DNA from: Rhizobium leucaenae USDA 9039
GTDB lineage: Bacteria; Pseudomonadota; Alphaproteobacteria; Rhizobiales; Rhizobiaceae
DNA length: 64,000 bases
Direction of reading: 5' to 3'
NCBI RefSeq assembly: GCF_000426285.1
Contig: NZ_AUFB01000001.1
Location: 434,001 to 498,000, forward strand
Under the pieces are notes generated by a model. The model made no database searches. It saw only the letters and a list, made by a program, of their open reading frames with translations, and was not told where the DNA came from. Positions within the stretch are counted from its first letter, which is position 1; each line of letters starts with the position of its first letter. The position numbers were made by a program, and so were the translations under genes. Shown one piece after another: positions 42,555 through 50,527 of the stretch.

Positions 42555-44957
42555 TCAATGAGCGGGCGCTACGCCAGAGCGGACAAGGCGCACCGGCAAC
42601 AACTTGTAGGATGGCGTTTTCGCCTTGGTGTCATGATGGTCCAATGGAAACAGGGGATTGGCCTCCGGGTAATAGGCGCAGCAACATCCTTCCGGAAGGT
42701 CGTAGGCCATGATTGTGAACCCTGAAACCCGGCGCTCCGTCTCCGGATCGATCGCCGTCACCAGATCGACGGCTTCGCCGTTGCTGAAACCCAGGCGTGC
42801 AATGTCGGCCGTATTGACGAAAACGACACGCCTTGTTCCCTCGACACCGCGATAGCGGTCACTGAAGCCATAAATCGTCGTATTGAACTGATCGTTGGAA
42901 CGCAACGTGGCGAGATGAAGGACATCGTCGCTTTGCGCACCGAGTGAAAACTCCGGAAACAGGCGGTCAGGGGTGATGAAATTGGCCTTGCCGTTGCGGG
43001 TGACCCACTTGCGCTCCCGCGCCGGCAGCGGCCTTGGAATGCCACCGGGGTGGAACATGCGCTTGTTGAAATCCTTGAAGGTCTCCGGATAAGTTTGCTC
43101 GATGGCGTCGCGGATCGTCGAATAGTCATCCACCCAGCGGTCCCAGGGCACGACACCCTTGGTCAGCGTCGCCCTTGCCATGCCGGCGATGATCGCCGGC
43201 TCCGAAAGCAATTCCGGACTAGCGGGCTTGGCTCTTCCACGCGAACCATGAAAATGCGCGACCGAGCTTTCCACCGACACAGCCTGTGGGCCGGTCGCTT
43301 GTTCGTCGATCTCGATACGACCGAGACACGGCAGGACATAGGCGATCTCGCCGTGAATGACATGGCTGCGGTTGAGCTTGGTGGCGATCTGCACGGTCAG
43401 ACGCAGGTTTCGCCACGCATTCTCCATCGCGACGGTTTCGGGAATAGCCCGCAGGAAATTCCCGCCGAGGCTGACGAACGCCCGCGCCTCGCCCTGAAGG
43501 ATCGCTTTGCATGTCTCGACCGTGGTGTGGCCGATCCACTCCGGCGGTTGGAATTGATAAAGCGTGGCCAGCTTGTCCAGCGGTACGAGACCCGGCTTTT
43601 CGGTGATCCCGACCGTGCGTTGGCCCTGCACATTCGAGTGACCGCGTACCGCGCAAATATTGGCTCCCGGCTTGCCGATATTGCCGCGAAGAAGCGCGAG
43701 ATTGACGACCATGTGCACATTCTGAACGCCCATGACATGCTGCGTAAGGCCCATGCCATAGACCATCAGAACCGCGTTCGAGTTGGCATAGGTCGAAGCA
43801 GCCTGCTGCATCTGGGCTCGCGTCAGGCCGGAGACACGTTCCAGCTCGGCCCAATCGTATTTTCGCGCGGCTGCAGCGAATTCCTCGAACCCCGCGGTAT
43901 GTTGACGAATGAAATCGTGGTCGAGGACGTGCTTCTTGTCGGCGGCCGCCATCGCTGCGGCAAAGGCTACCGTTCCGGCATCGGAGGGATCGTCCGGTAT
44001 CGCGTCGGTTCCCGCAACCTTGCTGGTCCCAGACGCCTTGAGTGCGTCGTCAGCCTCGATCAGCGCCTTGCACACGCCGAACAGTGCCGCGATATCGCCG
44101 CCGTTCTTGACTTGATAGTATTCCGAGGAGATTGGCGTGTCCTTGCCGGTGAGCATCTGGCCCGGCATCTGAGGATTGACGAAATGCTGCAGCCCCGGCT
44201 CGTGAAGCGGGTTGAAGGTGACGATCTTGACGCCCCTGCTGACGGCATCCTGCAGATCGTGAAGCATTCTCGGCGAGGACGTGCCGACGTTCTGCGCAAG
44301 GTAGAAGATGCAGTCGCAATTTTGGAAATCGGACAGAATGGCCGTGCCGATCGAAGCGCCGATGCTTTCCGGCAGTGCGACCGATGTGCTCTCGTGGCAC
44401 ATGTTCGACGAATCCGGCAGATGATTGCTGCCGAATATGCGCGCGAACAGCTGATACATGTAGGCCGTCTCGAGCGATGCACGGCCGGACGTATAGAAAT
44501 CGACCTTCTCAGGAGGCATCGCCCTTAATTCGCGGCCGATCTCTTCGAAAGCGTCCTGCCAGTTGACAGGCACGTATTTGTCCGTTTCGGCATCCCAGCG
44601 CATGGGATGCGTCAGACGTCCCTGCTCTTCGAGATCATGGTCGGGCCAGGTTTCGAGCTCGGTGAGCGTATGTGCCGCGAAGAAGGCGCGATCCGCCCGT
44701 CGGTTGGTGACCTCCCAACTGGTGGCCTTGGCGCCATTTTCGCAAAATTCCAAAGGATGGGGCTTGGCAGGCTTGCCCCACGCGCAACTCACGCACATGT
44801 AACCATCGGGCTTGTTCTGATGCGCCAAGAGGGATGGGCCTGCGATCGGAATATGCTCCCGGAGCAGAATTCTACTCACCGATTTTGCGGAACCCCATCC
44901 ACCTGCCGTGGTTTTGCGGGATGTATTCGCTGGGTCGTTTCTCGGTTGTGTAGCCAT
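42555..44957 (-). CDS. FdhF/YdeP-family molybdopterin oxidoreductase
   Basis: 800 residues. An N-terminal cysteine cluster (CVSCAWGKPAKPH, then FCENG) probably binds one iron-sulfur cluster. NMCHESTSVAL at about 193 aligns with the SeCys/Cys-His of formate dehydrogenase H, so Cys plus His are present at the molybdenum site. A C-terminal dinucleotide-binding domain contains NDQFNTTIYGFSDRYRG and VFVNTADIARLGFSNGE. No beta or gamma subunit is encoded nearby and no Tat signal is seen, so it should be cytoplasmic. YdeP-type proteins are linked to acid stress, but the reaction is unproven. Confidence 0.85.
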   Translation of the reverse strand: MATQPRNDPANTSRKTTAGGWGSAKSVSRILLREHIPIAGPSLLAHQNKPDGYMCVSCAWGKPAKPHPLEFCENGAKATSWEVTNRRADRAFFAAHTLTELETWPDHDLEEQGRLTHPMRWDAETDKYVPVNWQDAFEEIGRELRAMPPEKVDFYTSGRASLETAYMYQLFARIFGSNHLPDSSNMCHESTSVALPESIGASIGTAILSDFQNCDCIFYLAQNVGTSSPRMLHDLQDAVSRGVKIVTFNPLHEPGLQHFVNPQMPGQMLTGKDTPISSEYYQVKNGGDIAALFGVCKALIEADDALKASGTSKVAGTDAIPDDPSDAGTVAFAAAMAAADKKHVLDHDFIRQHTAGFEEFAAAARKYDWAELERVSGLTRAQMQQAASTYANSNAVLMVYGMGLTQHVMGVQNVHMVVNLALLRGNIGKPGANICAVRGHSNVQGQRTVGITEKPGLVPLDKLATLYQFQPPEWIGHTTVETCKAILQGEARAFVSLGGNFLRAIPETVAMENAWRNLRLTVQIATKLNRSHVIHGEIAYVLPCLGRIEIDEQATGPQAVSVESSVAHFHGSRGRAKPASPELLSEPAIIAGMARATLTKGVVPWDRWVDDYSTIRDAIEQTYPETFKDFNKRMFHPGGIPRPLPARERKWVTRNGKANFITPDRLFPEFSLGAQSDDVLHLATLRSNDQFNTTIYGFSDRYRGVEGTRRVVFVNTADIARLGFSNGEAVDLVTAIDPETERRVSGFTIMAYDLPEGCCCAYYPEANPLFPLDHHDTKAKTPSYKLLPVRLVRSGVAPAH

Positions 44958-44983
44958 GATGAAGATCCTCGATTCCCACAAAG

Positions 44984-45008
44984 AACCAACAACAAGCTCT
45001 TCTGTTCC
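44984..45008 (-). promoter_or_regulatory. Candidate sigma-EcfG promoter, molybdoenzyme-oxidase operon
   Basis: GGAAC-N16-GGTT on the minus strand, -10 part 27 bases before the start of the eight-gene operon. Confidence 0.6.
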
Positions 45009-45046
45009 CTGCCGATGGCGACAGTCGGCCTCAGCCGCGACCGTCG

Positions 45047-45772
45047 CTAAAGTTCGATGAGCGCGTAAGGCTTGCCGGTCGGTTTTTCGATGTGGGCGGC
45101 GACATTGAAGACCGGGGCTCCGGCAGGTGTGCGGCCCTCATAACTGCCCCGGTGTGCGTGTCCATGGACGACCGCATCGACCTTGAAGCGGTCGATCGTC
45201 TCAGCAAGCCGCGATGAGCCGAGAAAGGGGAAGATTTCCGGCGGTTCGCCGACGACCGTCTCCGTAATCGGCGCATAATGCAGGATCACCATGGAGCGAC
45301 TGGCCCGGACCTGACGCATAGCGTTTTCCAGTCGCATCGTTTCGTCGACGCTTTCGGCAACCATCGCCTTGATGGCAGGCTCTCCAAAGGAACTCAGCAT
45401 GTAGCGGCCAAACCCTCCGGCAAACCCTTTCACACCGACGAAGCCAACGCCCTCGATCTCGACGGCGCGGCCGTTCAAAAGCTTCACGCCGACATCTGTG
45501 AGAATGGCCATCACCTCGTCGACGGCGCCGCTTTCATAATCGTGATTGCCGAGCACCGCCACGACCGGCACCGTACAGTTGCGCAGGTCGGCGGCAAGCA
45601 ATTCGGCCTCTTTCGGCTTGCCGAGGTCGGTCAGATCACCGGCGATAACCAACACGTCGGCCACCGCACAAATATCGGCGAAAAGAGCTTTGTAGGATTG
45701 TTCGCGATCTTCCTTCACATGAAGATCGGCAACGGCGGCAATTCTCAATTTCCGTCGTTGATCATTGGCCAT
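45047..45772 (-). CDS. Calcineurin-like metallophosphoesterase
   Basis: 241 residues with the five metal-binding blocks in order: VADLHV, VIAGDLTDLG, LGNHDYES, ILHYAP and VVHGHAHRGSY. Such enzymes hydrolyse phosphomono- or diesters. AGGAG precedes the second ATG by seven bases, and this start overlaps the end of the nucleotidyltransferase gene by 11 bases, so the two are coupled. The substrate is unknown; a shared nucleotide or tRNA-like substrate is conceivable. Confidence 0.88.
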   Translation of the reverse strand: MANDQRRKLRIAAVADLHVKEDREQSYKALFADICAVADVLVIAGDLTDLGKPKEAELLAADLRNCTVPVVAVLGNHDYESGAVDEVMAILTDVGVKLLNGRAVEIEGVGFVGVKGFAGGFGRYMLSSFGEPAIKAMVAESVDETMRLENAMRQVRASRSMVILHYAPITETVVGEPPEIFPFLGSSRLAETIDRFKVDAVVHGHAHRGSYEGRTPAGAPVFNVAAHIEKPTGKPYALIEL

Positions 45773-46652
45773 GCTCATTCTCCTCTTCAGTGCGCAATTC
45801 TCCGTCGCCGCTTACGTCGGCAAAGCCCCACTCCTCCACATCAATTTCGAAGTCGATCCGCGAATACATCCGGCCGCGGCAGATCTTCATCTGCGGCAAA
45901 GGCAAATCGCGCTGCGCGCTCAGGCGGTCGAGCAGTTCATCCATCAGCCAATCCGGAATCTTGTCGCGCTCGGAAGGATAGATCCAGCGAAAGTTGAGAA
46001 GCTGGATCAGCAGCACTTCCCAGTTCACCTCAAGATATCCCAGCAGTTTTTGCCAGTTGATCTTATCGTGGGCTTTCAGGATCACATGGGCGATATCGGC
46101 GCCATCATAGCGGTGGCGAAGCTGCACGAAGCATTTCGACCAGATGAGCTCCGTCGGGCCGACGAGGCGGACGGAGCGGCCGCACATCTCAAGCTGCCTC
46201 GCATCCGCGAACCAGTCATCGCCGACCGGCATCGTGCCGTTCGAGGATGCAAAGATCACGTCGAAGAAGTGCCTGCCTTTAAAAATCTTGCCCAGCCAGC
46301 GTTCGTCCTCGACCTCCACCGAGTACCCCTTGGTCTGGAAATGCGCGAGAATGCGCGCATAGTCGCCTGCCTTGCAGAAGACGTCGAAATCCTTGGTGGG
46401 GCGGGAAATTCCGGTATAGGCGCTGACGGCATAGGTGCCGGCGACGAGAAATGGGATCTGCGATTCCGCAAGATCGTTGACGGCCGCAGCGACAAACGGC
46501 TCCGCCTCCGGATCGATCAATTGAGGCACGGCCTTTGCCTCCATCAGCAAGTTGCCTGTGCCGTCTCGATCCATATCCGTCGGAGCAATCATCTGATCAC
46601 CGCTTCGCAGAAACCCACAGGGATCAACACCGTCAGCAGACGGTTGTTCCAT
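45762..46652 (-). CDS. Nucleotidyltransferase-fold protein
   Basis: 296 residues. Residues about 60-90 read FLVAGTYAVSAYTGISRPTK then DFDVFCK, a nucleotidyltransferase core (G-x-A-V plus D-x-D). The C-terminal part is helical with many Trp. It resembles minimal or AbiEii-like nucleotidyltransferases but has no antitoxin next to it; instead it is coupled to a phosphoesterase. GGGGAG lies six bases before the ATG chosen. Function unknown. Confidence 0.7.
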   Translation of the reverse strand: MEQPSADGVDPCGFLRSGDQMIAPTDMDRDGTGNLLMEAKAVPQLIDPEAEPFVAAAVNDLAESQIPFLVAGTYAVSAYTGISRPTKDFDVFCKAGDYARILAHFQTKGYSVEVEDERWLGKIFKGRHFFDVIFASSNGTMPVGDDWFADARQLEMCGRSVRLVGPTELIWSKCFVQLRHRYDGADIAHVILKAHDKINWQKLLGYLEVNWEVLLIQLLNFRWIYPSERDKIPDWLMDELLDRLSAQRDLPLPQMKICRGRMYSRIDFEIDVEEWGFADVSGDGELRTEEENEHGQ

Positions 46653-46731
46653 GATGCTCCCCACAGGCCGTATGACGATTTCAATTCATCGCCATCACAG
46701 GCCGTCTCGTCTCGGAGCACATGCTGCCGCG

Positions 46732-47049
46732 TTAGCTTTTGGACCTTGCTGCGCCTCGATTGTTTTCCGCGACCGAACCCGAAAGCGGGGCACGTTGGCG
46801 CTTCGCACTCGCCTGATTGGTCGACAGAGCCGGGGGCGCCTCAGGTGTCCGCACGGCCTGCGTCGCCGATTCCGTTTCCTCGGTGTCGGAGGGTCTCGAA
46901 TCCTGCTCGGCTTGCATTTGGTATTGCTCTTGCTCGATCTCGCTATCGGCACGATGCCAATGGTCGATATCCTTGCCTTCCGGCCGTCCTTCCTGCTCCC
47001 AAATCTGATAGGCGCGAAGGCGGATTTTTTCGTCCCTTTGATCTTGCAT
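46732..47049 (-). CDS. DUF2934 protein
   Basis: 105 residues. The N-terminal 35 residues match DUF2934 (IRLRAYQIWEQEGRPEGKD then HW); the remainder is Gln/Glu/Ser-rich and probably disordered. DUF2934 proteins are small, stress-associated and uncharacterised. Start at the ATG behind GGAG; two earlier starts are possible. Confidence 0.75.
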   Translation of the reverse strand: MQDQRDEKIRLRAYQIWEQEGRPEGKDIDHWHRADSEIEQEQYQMQAEQDSRPSDTEETESATQAVRTPEAPPALSTNQASAKRQRAPLSGSVAENNRGAARSKS

Positions 47050-47070
47050 TTTCTTCTCCATCACTAGGGT

Positions 47071-47196
47071 TTAAGGAAAATTCAGTCTTGGCGGGCGTGT
47101 TGATGTGCCAGTATGCTGGCCCGCACGCTCGAAGAACTCAGTCTCGGTGACACCGGCCATCGGGCCGTTCACCGATATCCCCGTTGGCGCTCTCAC
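47071..47196 (-). CDS. Possible 41-residue protein, GTG start
   Basis: A short frame starting with GTG seven bases after GGGGAG, 38 bases downstream of a stress-type promoter element and 21 bases upstream of the DUF2934 start. No homology recognised. It is either a small leader gene or part of the DUF2934 5' untranslated region. Confidence 0.35.
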   Translation of the reverse strand: MRAPTGISVNGPMAGVTETEFFERAGQHTGTSTRPPRLNFP

Positions 47197-47233
47197 CGTA
47201 GTTCTCCCCGATCGGCCGCATTGAGCGAGCTCG

Positions 47234-47258
47234 AACCATCGCATCCGGTGAATGTTCC
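47234..47258 (-). promoter_or_regulatory. Candidate sigma-EcfG promoter, DUF2934 transcript
   Basis: GGAAC-N16-GGTT on the minus strand, 38 bases upstream of the possible small gene at 47196 and about 185 bases upstream of DUF2934. Confidence 0.5.
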
Positions 47259-47311
47259 CGCCTTCTTCGATTGCTGGAGCTTTTTCTTAACATGCCTTGC
47301 GGCCGGCGCGT

Positions 47312-47589
47312 TCACTGCGACACTGCGCCGTCCCGGATCAAATGCGCATCCTGACACGCCGTGACAAAAGCCTCGCGCGCAGCCTCGACGGTCAGCCGAT
47401 GCGAAACGGCGGCAAAGCATTTTTCTTTGGCCCGCGCATGGGATGCGCCTCTTGCGGACGGCCACTGGACACACAGGTAGTGGATCGCTCTTCCGGACCG
47501 TGCATGAACGAGGCGATCCGATCGCCTGTCGCCACGCAAACCGGTGCGTTCCAGAGCATTTTGAATTTGACATCGATGATTTCGTTCAC
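47312..47589 (-). pseudogene. DUF982 gene with single-base frameshift
   Basis: GTG start behind a very strong AAGGAGGAG. The first 34 codons give MNEIIDVKF, then NAPVCVATGDRI, then HGPEE; the family continuation AIHYLCVQWPSARG through VEAAREAFVTACQDAH lies in the next frame. Adding one G near 47486-47488 (GAGCG to GAGGCG) restores a 92-residue DUF982 protein exactly. So this is a recent frameshift, a sequencing error, or less likely a programmed shift. DUF982 proteins are small and uncharacterised, common on rhizobial secondary replicons. Confidence 0.8.
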
Positions 47590-47702
47590 CTGCTCCTCCT
47601 TAGCTGTCGGAGAGGCGATGTTCGGCAGGCAGAAACGAATTGTCCGAGGGCGTTTTGCGTCAGATCGTTTCTAGGGATTGAAAGGCGGCTGTTTCGGCGA
47701 TG

Positions 47703-48206
47703 TCAGCCGAAGTCCTCATCGAGTTGGGCGGCGAGCTGCTGGCGAGCCCGGTTGATGCGGCTCTTGACGGTACCGATCGCACAGCCGAACTTTTCCGCCG
47801 CATCGTCGTAGGAGCGACCCTCGATGACCACATATTCCAGCACCGCCCGATAGGGCTCCGGCAACAGGTTGCAGGCTCGTTCCAGTTCCTTCGCGCGGAC
47901 TGTCCATTCTTGCGATGGCGCTTCCACGCCGAAGCCGGAGACGCATTTCTTGACGCCAGGCGACTCGCGCTTGGCTATGCGGAACTTCGTGCAAAATGTG
48001 TTGCGCATAATGGTGAAAAGCCAGGATTTCAGCCGTGTACCCGGATCGAACTGCCCAAGATTGGCAAGCGCCTTTGTCAAGGTTTCCTGAACCAGGTCAT
48101 CGGCGTCGGCAGAGTTCCTATGGAAGGTTCTTGCGAAGGCGCGAAGAGCCGGAATGAGATTTACGATTTCAGCCTCTAGGTCGGCCGATCGGGACATGTC
48201 GTGCAC
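47703..48206 (-). CDS. ECF sigma factor, EcfG/ECF15-like
   Basis: 167 residues. Region 2 (about 12-78) contains ADADDLVQETLTKALANLGQF and GTRLKSWLFTIMRNTF; region 4 (about 105-160) contains LPEPYRAVLEYVVIEGRSYD then CAIGTVKSRINRARQQL. The sequence resembles the EcfG group that controls the general stress response, probably an accessory EcfG copy because its NepR and PhyR partners are not here. GTG at six bases from GGAG is used as start. A perfect GGAAC-N16-CGTT lies about 200 bases upstream. Confidence 0.85.
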   Translation of the reverse strand: MHDMSRSADLEAEIVNLIPALRAFARTFHRNSADADDLVQETLTKALANLGQFDPGTRLKSWLFTIMRNTFCTKFRIAKRESPGVKKCVSGFGVEAPSQEWTVRAKELERACNLLPEPYRAVLEYVVIEGRSYDDAAEKFGCAIGTVKSRINRARQQLAAQLDEDFG

Positions 48207-48583
48207 AACGCTCTCCTTCTAGCCGCGCCATCGGCGCGATTGACGCGACGTTGCACCGCCCCGCGAATGCAAGCGCCACGACCACCGTGATCGATATCCC
48301 TGCGGATGCCGATCGGATCATTCCAACAATATTGAGCGAGTTGCCGCGATTGCGCCTGAACTCCCTTCAGACTTTGTCAAGCGCTCTCCGCATCCACTAA
48401 GGAACGAAGCGAATTGCAGCTTGTTCCGTCCAGGTTCAGAAATTTCTTCGGCATAACCTGAAGGCGAGAGAGGTGGACCGCGCAGGTGGCGACAGGGGCC
48501 AAGCAGGAAGGGACGAATTCCACGCGATCCAGCTTCCGAACCGACATCCCGTCCTTAAGTTCCCGATCAGCTAAAATACACGG
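48207..48583. other. Upstream region of the ECF sigma gene
   Basis: 377 bases without a supported gene. It carries the paired stress promoter element at 48401-48427. The roughly 200-base leader that this implies for the sigma gene contains no frame I can support. Confidence 0.45.
48401..48427. promoter_or_regulatory. Dyad of two opposing EcfG-type promoters
   Basis: A 27-base element starting GGAACG and ending TGTTCC. On the minus strand it is a perfect GGAAC-N16-CGTT pointing at the ECF sigma gene; on the plus strand it reads GGAAC-N16-TGTT. The same 27-base geometry recurs at 49011-49037. Confidence 0.65.
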
Positions 48584-48829
48584 TTAGCCCCGGTATTTAC
48601 CTTCGTTCATATCGGCAGGGTCGTAGTTGAGATCCCAGTCCTTCTCCGGTTTCTTCTGGCCAGGCGGCCTCTTGTTCACCGTTGCGTCATCCGACCCGGT
48701 AATCACCTTCGGCTTGGCGCTGGCGACGCCGTTGTTATCGCTCTTCTTGATGAGCCTGCGATATTGGCCTTTCGCATCCTTGTGGACATCGGCCGCGTCT
48801 TTTCCGCTAGGATTGTCCAATTTCGACAT
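48584..48829 (-). CDS. Small hydrophilic hypothetical protein
   Basis: 81 residues, very hydrophilic and Lys/Asp/Asn-rich, ending WDLNYDPADMNEGKYRG; probably disordered. Strong AGGAGG at nine bases before the ATG. No family named. Composition and location near the sigma gene suit a stress-induced protective protein. Confidence 0.65.
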   Translation of the reverse strand: MSKLDNPSGKDAADVHKDAKGQYRRLIKKSDNNGVASAKPKVITGSDDATVNKRPPGQKKPEKDWDLNYDPADMNEGKYRG

Positions 48830-48859
48830 GTGCTCGCCTCCTATCGCTGAGCTCCGTTC

Positions 48860-49024
48860 TCACGAGGTGGGCCGTTGTTCGACATCAAACATTCTATCCG
48901 CACCTTCTGAGCAAAGCGTCCGACACCGATTGGTTCCGAGGCTTTCGAAGAATTCGAGGTAGTCGGGATGATTGGAGCGATTGCAAGCATCCAAACAATC
49001 CGGCAATTCGGGAACATTTTCCAC
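48860..49024 (-). CDS. Possible 54-residue twin CX3C protein
   Basis: GTG-started frame with two CX3C motifs (PDCLDACN and NRCRTLCSE) 20 residues apart between helices, a layout like small redox or metal-binding hairpin proteins. AGGGAA lies 11 bases upstream. Against it, the start lies inside the promoter-like element at 49011-49037, and there is no other start in frame before the motifs. Confidence 0.3.
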   Translation of the reverse strand: MENVPELPDCLDACNRSNHPDYLEFFESLGTNRCRTLCSEGADRMFDVEQRPTS

Positions 49025-49037
49025 CGCGAGACGTTCC
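49011..49037. promoter_or_regulatory. Second dyad of opposing EcfG-type promoters
   Basis: Plus strand: perfect GGAAC-N16-CGTT, 165 bases before the MFS gene. Minus strand: GGAAC-N16-TGTT, 184 bases before the gene at 48829. Same 27-base symmetric layout as 48401-48427, serving two divergent genes. Confidence 0.6.
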
Positions 49038-49199
49038 CTGCCGTTTCAGAGGTAGGCCATTCGCCACCAGCGAATGATTGCCGCCGATTGAGCTTCTGCT
49101 TGAAAAGACCGCACTGACGCTCGTGTTCCGGAACTGAGCTAGATTCGAGCTGCATGGTGCGCGCCCCACGTCCTGACAGCAGCCAAAAGGATCCAACCG

Positions 49200-50426
49200 A
49201 TGGCTCTTATGCACCATGCAAAGGATCGCGAGTTCCCGCCGTTCGTCGCGGTGGCTGCCGTTGCGGCGGAGCTCGCCGTCATCTTCATCGGCGCAACTTT
49301 GCCGACGCCGCTCTACCCTCTTTATCGAGCCGCATTTTCGTTTTCCGGTCTTGTCCTGACGCTGATTTATGCGGTCTATGTTCTCGGAAACCTGGTGGCG
49401 TTGCTGATCCTTGGCCGCCTGTCCGACCAGATCGGACGCAAAAGCATCACCCTGCCGGCGATCGCTTTCGGCATAGCAAGCACGGTCCTTTTTGCTTTTG
49501 CGAGCAGCGTGACATGGCTCTTTGCTGCCCGGATCCTCAGCGGAATTGCTACCGGCCTTGCCGCAGGTGCCGCAACCGCATGGATCGCTGAACTATCGGC
49601 GGGCAAGAACAAGCTCCCCACCGCGAAAATAGCCTCTGCAGCCAATTTTGCCGGCCTCGCCGCGGCGCCGCTGGCCTCCGGACTGCTCGCCGAGTTCGCG
49701 CCCTGGCCGCTCCGCCTCTCCTATGTCCTATATCTTGTTCTCCTGGTCGGGATCGCCGGCGTCATTACCTTCGTGCCTGAAACCGTGGCAAATCCAAAAA
49801 AGCATCTGCGCGAAATCTCGGTAAAGCCGAGACTCGGTTTGCCGCAGGAAATCAGGCCGAAATTCGTGTCTCCGGCTCTGACCGGATTTGTCATATTCGC
49901 GTTGATCGGGTTTTACGCCGCCTTGATCCCGAGCCTGTTGTCCGAAAGCCTGCATCAGACCTCGCCTGCCCTATCGGGCGCTGTGGTTTTCCAGTTATTT
50001 GCAGTCGCGGTCATTGCGGTCGGGCTGACCGGAGGATTGGCAAGCCGGACGGCCATGTTGGCCGCATTGTTGCTGCTGCCGGTTGGTACGTGGCTGCTCG
50101 TCGCGGCACAGTTGATAAAATCCTTGCCACTGCTGTTCGTTGCCACGACGCTCGGCGGCATTGCAGGGGCTCTGGGCTATCGCGGCAGTCTCGATCTCAT
50201 CAACACGATCGCTCCCTCCAATCAGCGCAGTGAGGTTGTTTCAAGCTACCTGATCGCAGTCTACAGCGGGAATGCTCTTCCGGTCATCGGAATCGGATTG
50301 CTCTCCACCCTCACGAGCTCGATTGTCGCGCACATCTCCCTCGCCGCATTGATCACCGTTCTTGCCGTGTTTGCGCTGGTGGCTGAAAGGAGATCGGCAA
50401 TCCAGGGCAAAAACGCGCGGGGATGA
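49200..50426 (+). CDS. MFS transporter
   Basis: 408 residues, 12 helices, with the MFS loop motif LILGRLSDQIGRKS between helices 2 and 3 and TAWIAELSAG in the next loop. Likely an exporter or drug:H+ antiporter type, but the substrate cannot be read. AAGGAT lies seven bases before the ATG. Weak homologs are often annotated as YceL or drug-efflux proteins. Confidence 0.88.
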   Translation: MALMHHAKDREFPPFVAVAAVAAELAVIFIGATLPTPLYPLYRAAFSFSGLVLTLIYAVYVLGNLVALLILGRLSDQIGRKSITLPAIAFGIASTVLFAFASSVTWLFAARILSGIATGLAAGAATAWIAELSAGKNKLPTAKIASAANFAGLAAAPLASGLLAEFAPWPLRLSYVLYLVLLVGIAGVITFVPETVANPKKHLREISVKPRLGLPQEIRPKFVSPALTGFVIFALIGFYAALIPSLLSESLHQTSPALSGAVVFQLFAVAVIAVGLTGGLASRTAMLAALLLLPVGTWLLVAAQLIKSLPLLFVATTLGGIAGALGYRGSLDLINTIAPSNQRSEVVSSYLIAVYSGNALPVIGIGLLSTLTSSIVAHISLAALITVLAVFALVAERRSAIQGKNARG

Positions 50427-50482
50427 CCACGCATTGCCAAGCTCTCCCGCCAATGGCCCGGCGTCATCGGGCTGTGGCGAAC

Positions 50483-50507
50483 GGAACAAAGACTGTTGCC
50501 GCTGGTT
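50483..50507 (+). promoter_or_regulatory. Candidate sigma-EcfG promoter, CheB gene
   Basis: GGAAC-N16-GGTT, 21 bases before the ATG of the stand-alone CheB; the leader would be only about ten bases. Confidence 0.5.
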
Positions 50508-50527
50508 TCCTCTCCATGTGAGGTGTG

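Noticed and set aside
46626..46650. GGAAC-N16-TGTT on the minus strand
   Set aside because: It lies over the first codons of the nucleotidyltransferase gene (GAACAACCG are its codons 2-4), so it cannot be that gene's promoter; treated as chance.
45762..46652. Toxin-antitoxin or abortive-infection system (AbiEii type)
   Set aside because: No antitoxin-like gene is adjacent; the partner is a phosphoesterase and the fold match is generic.
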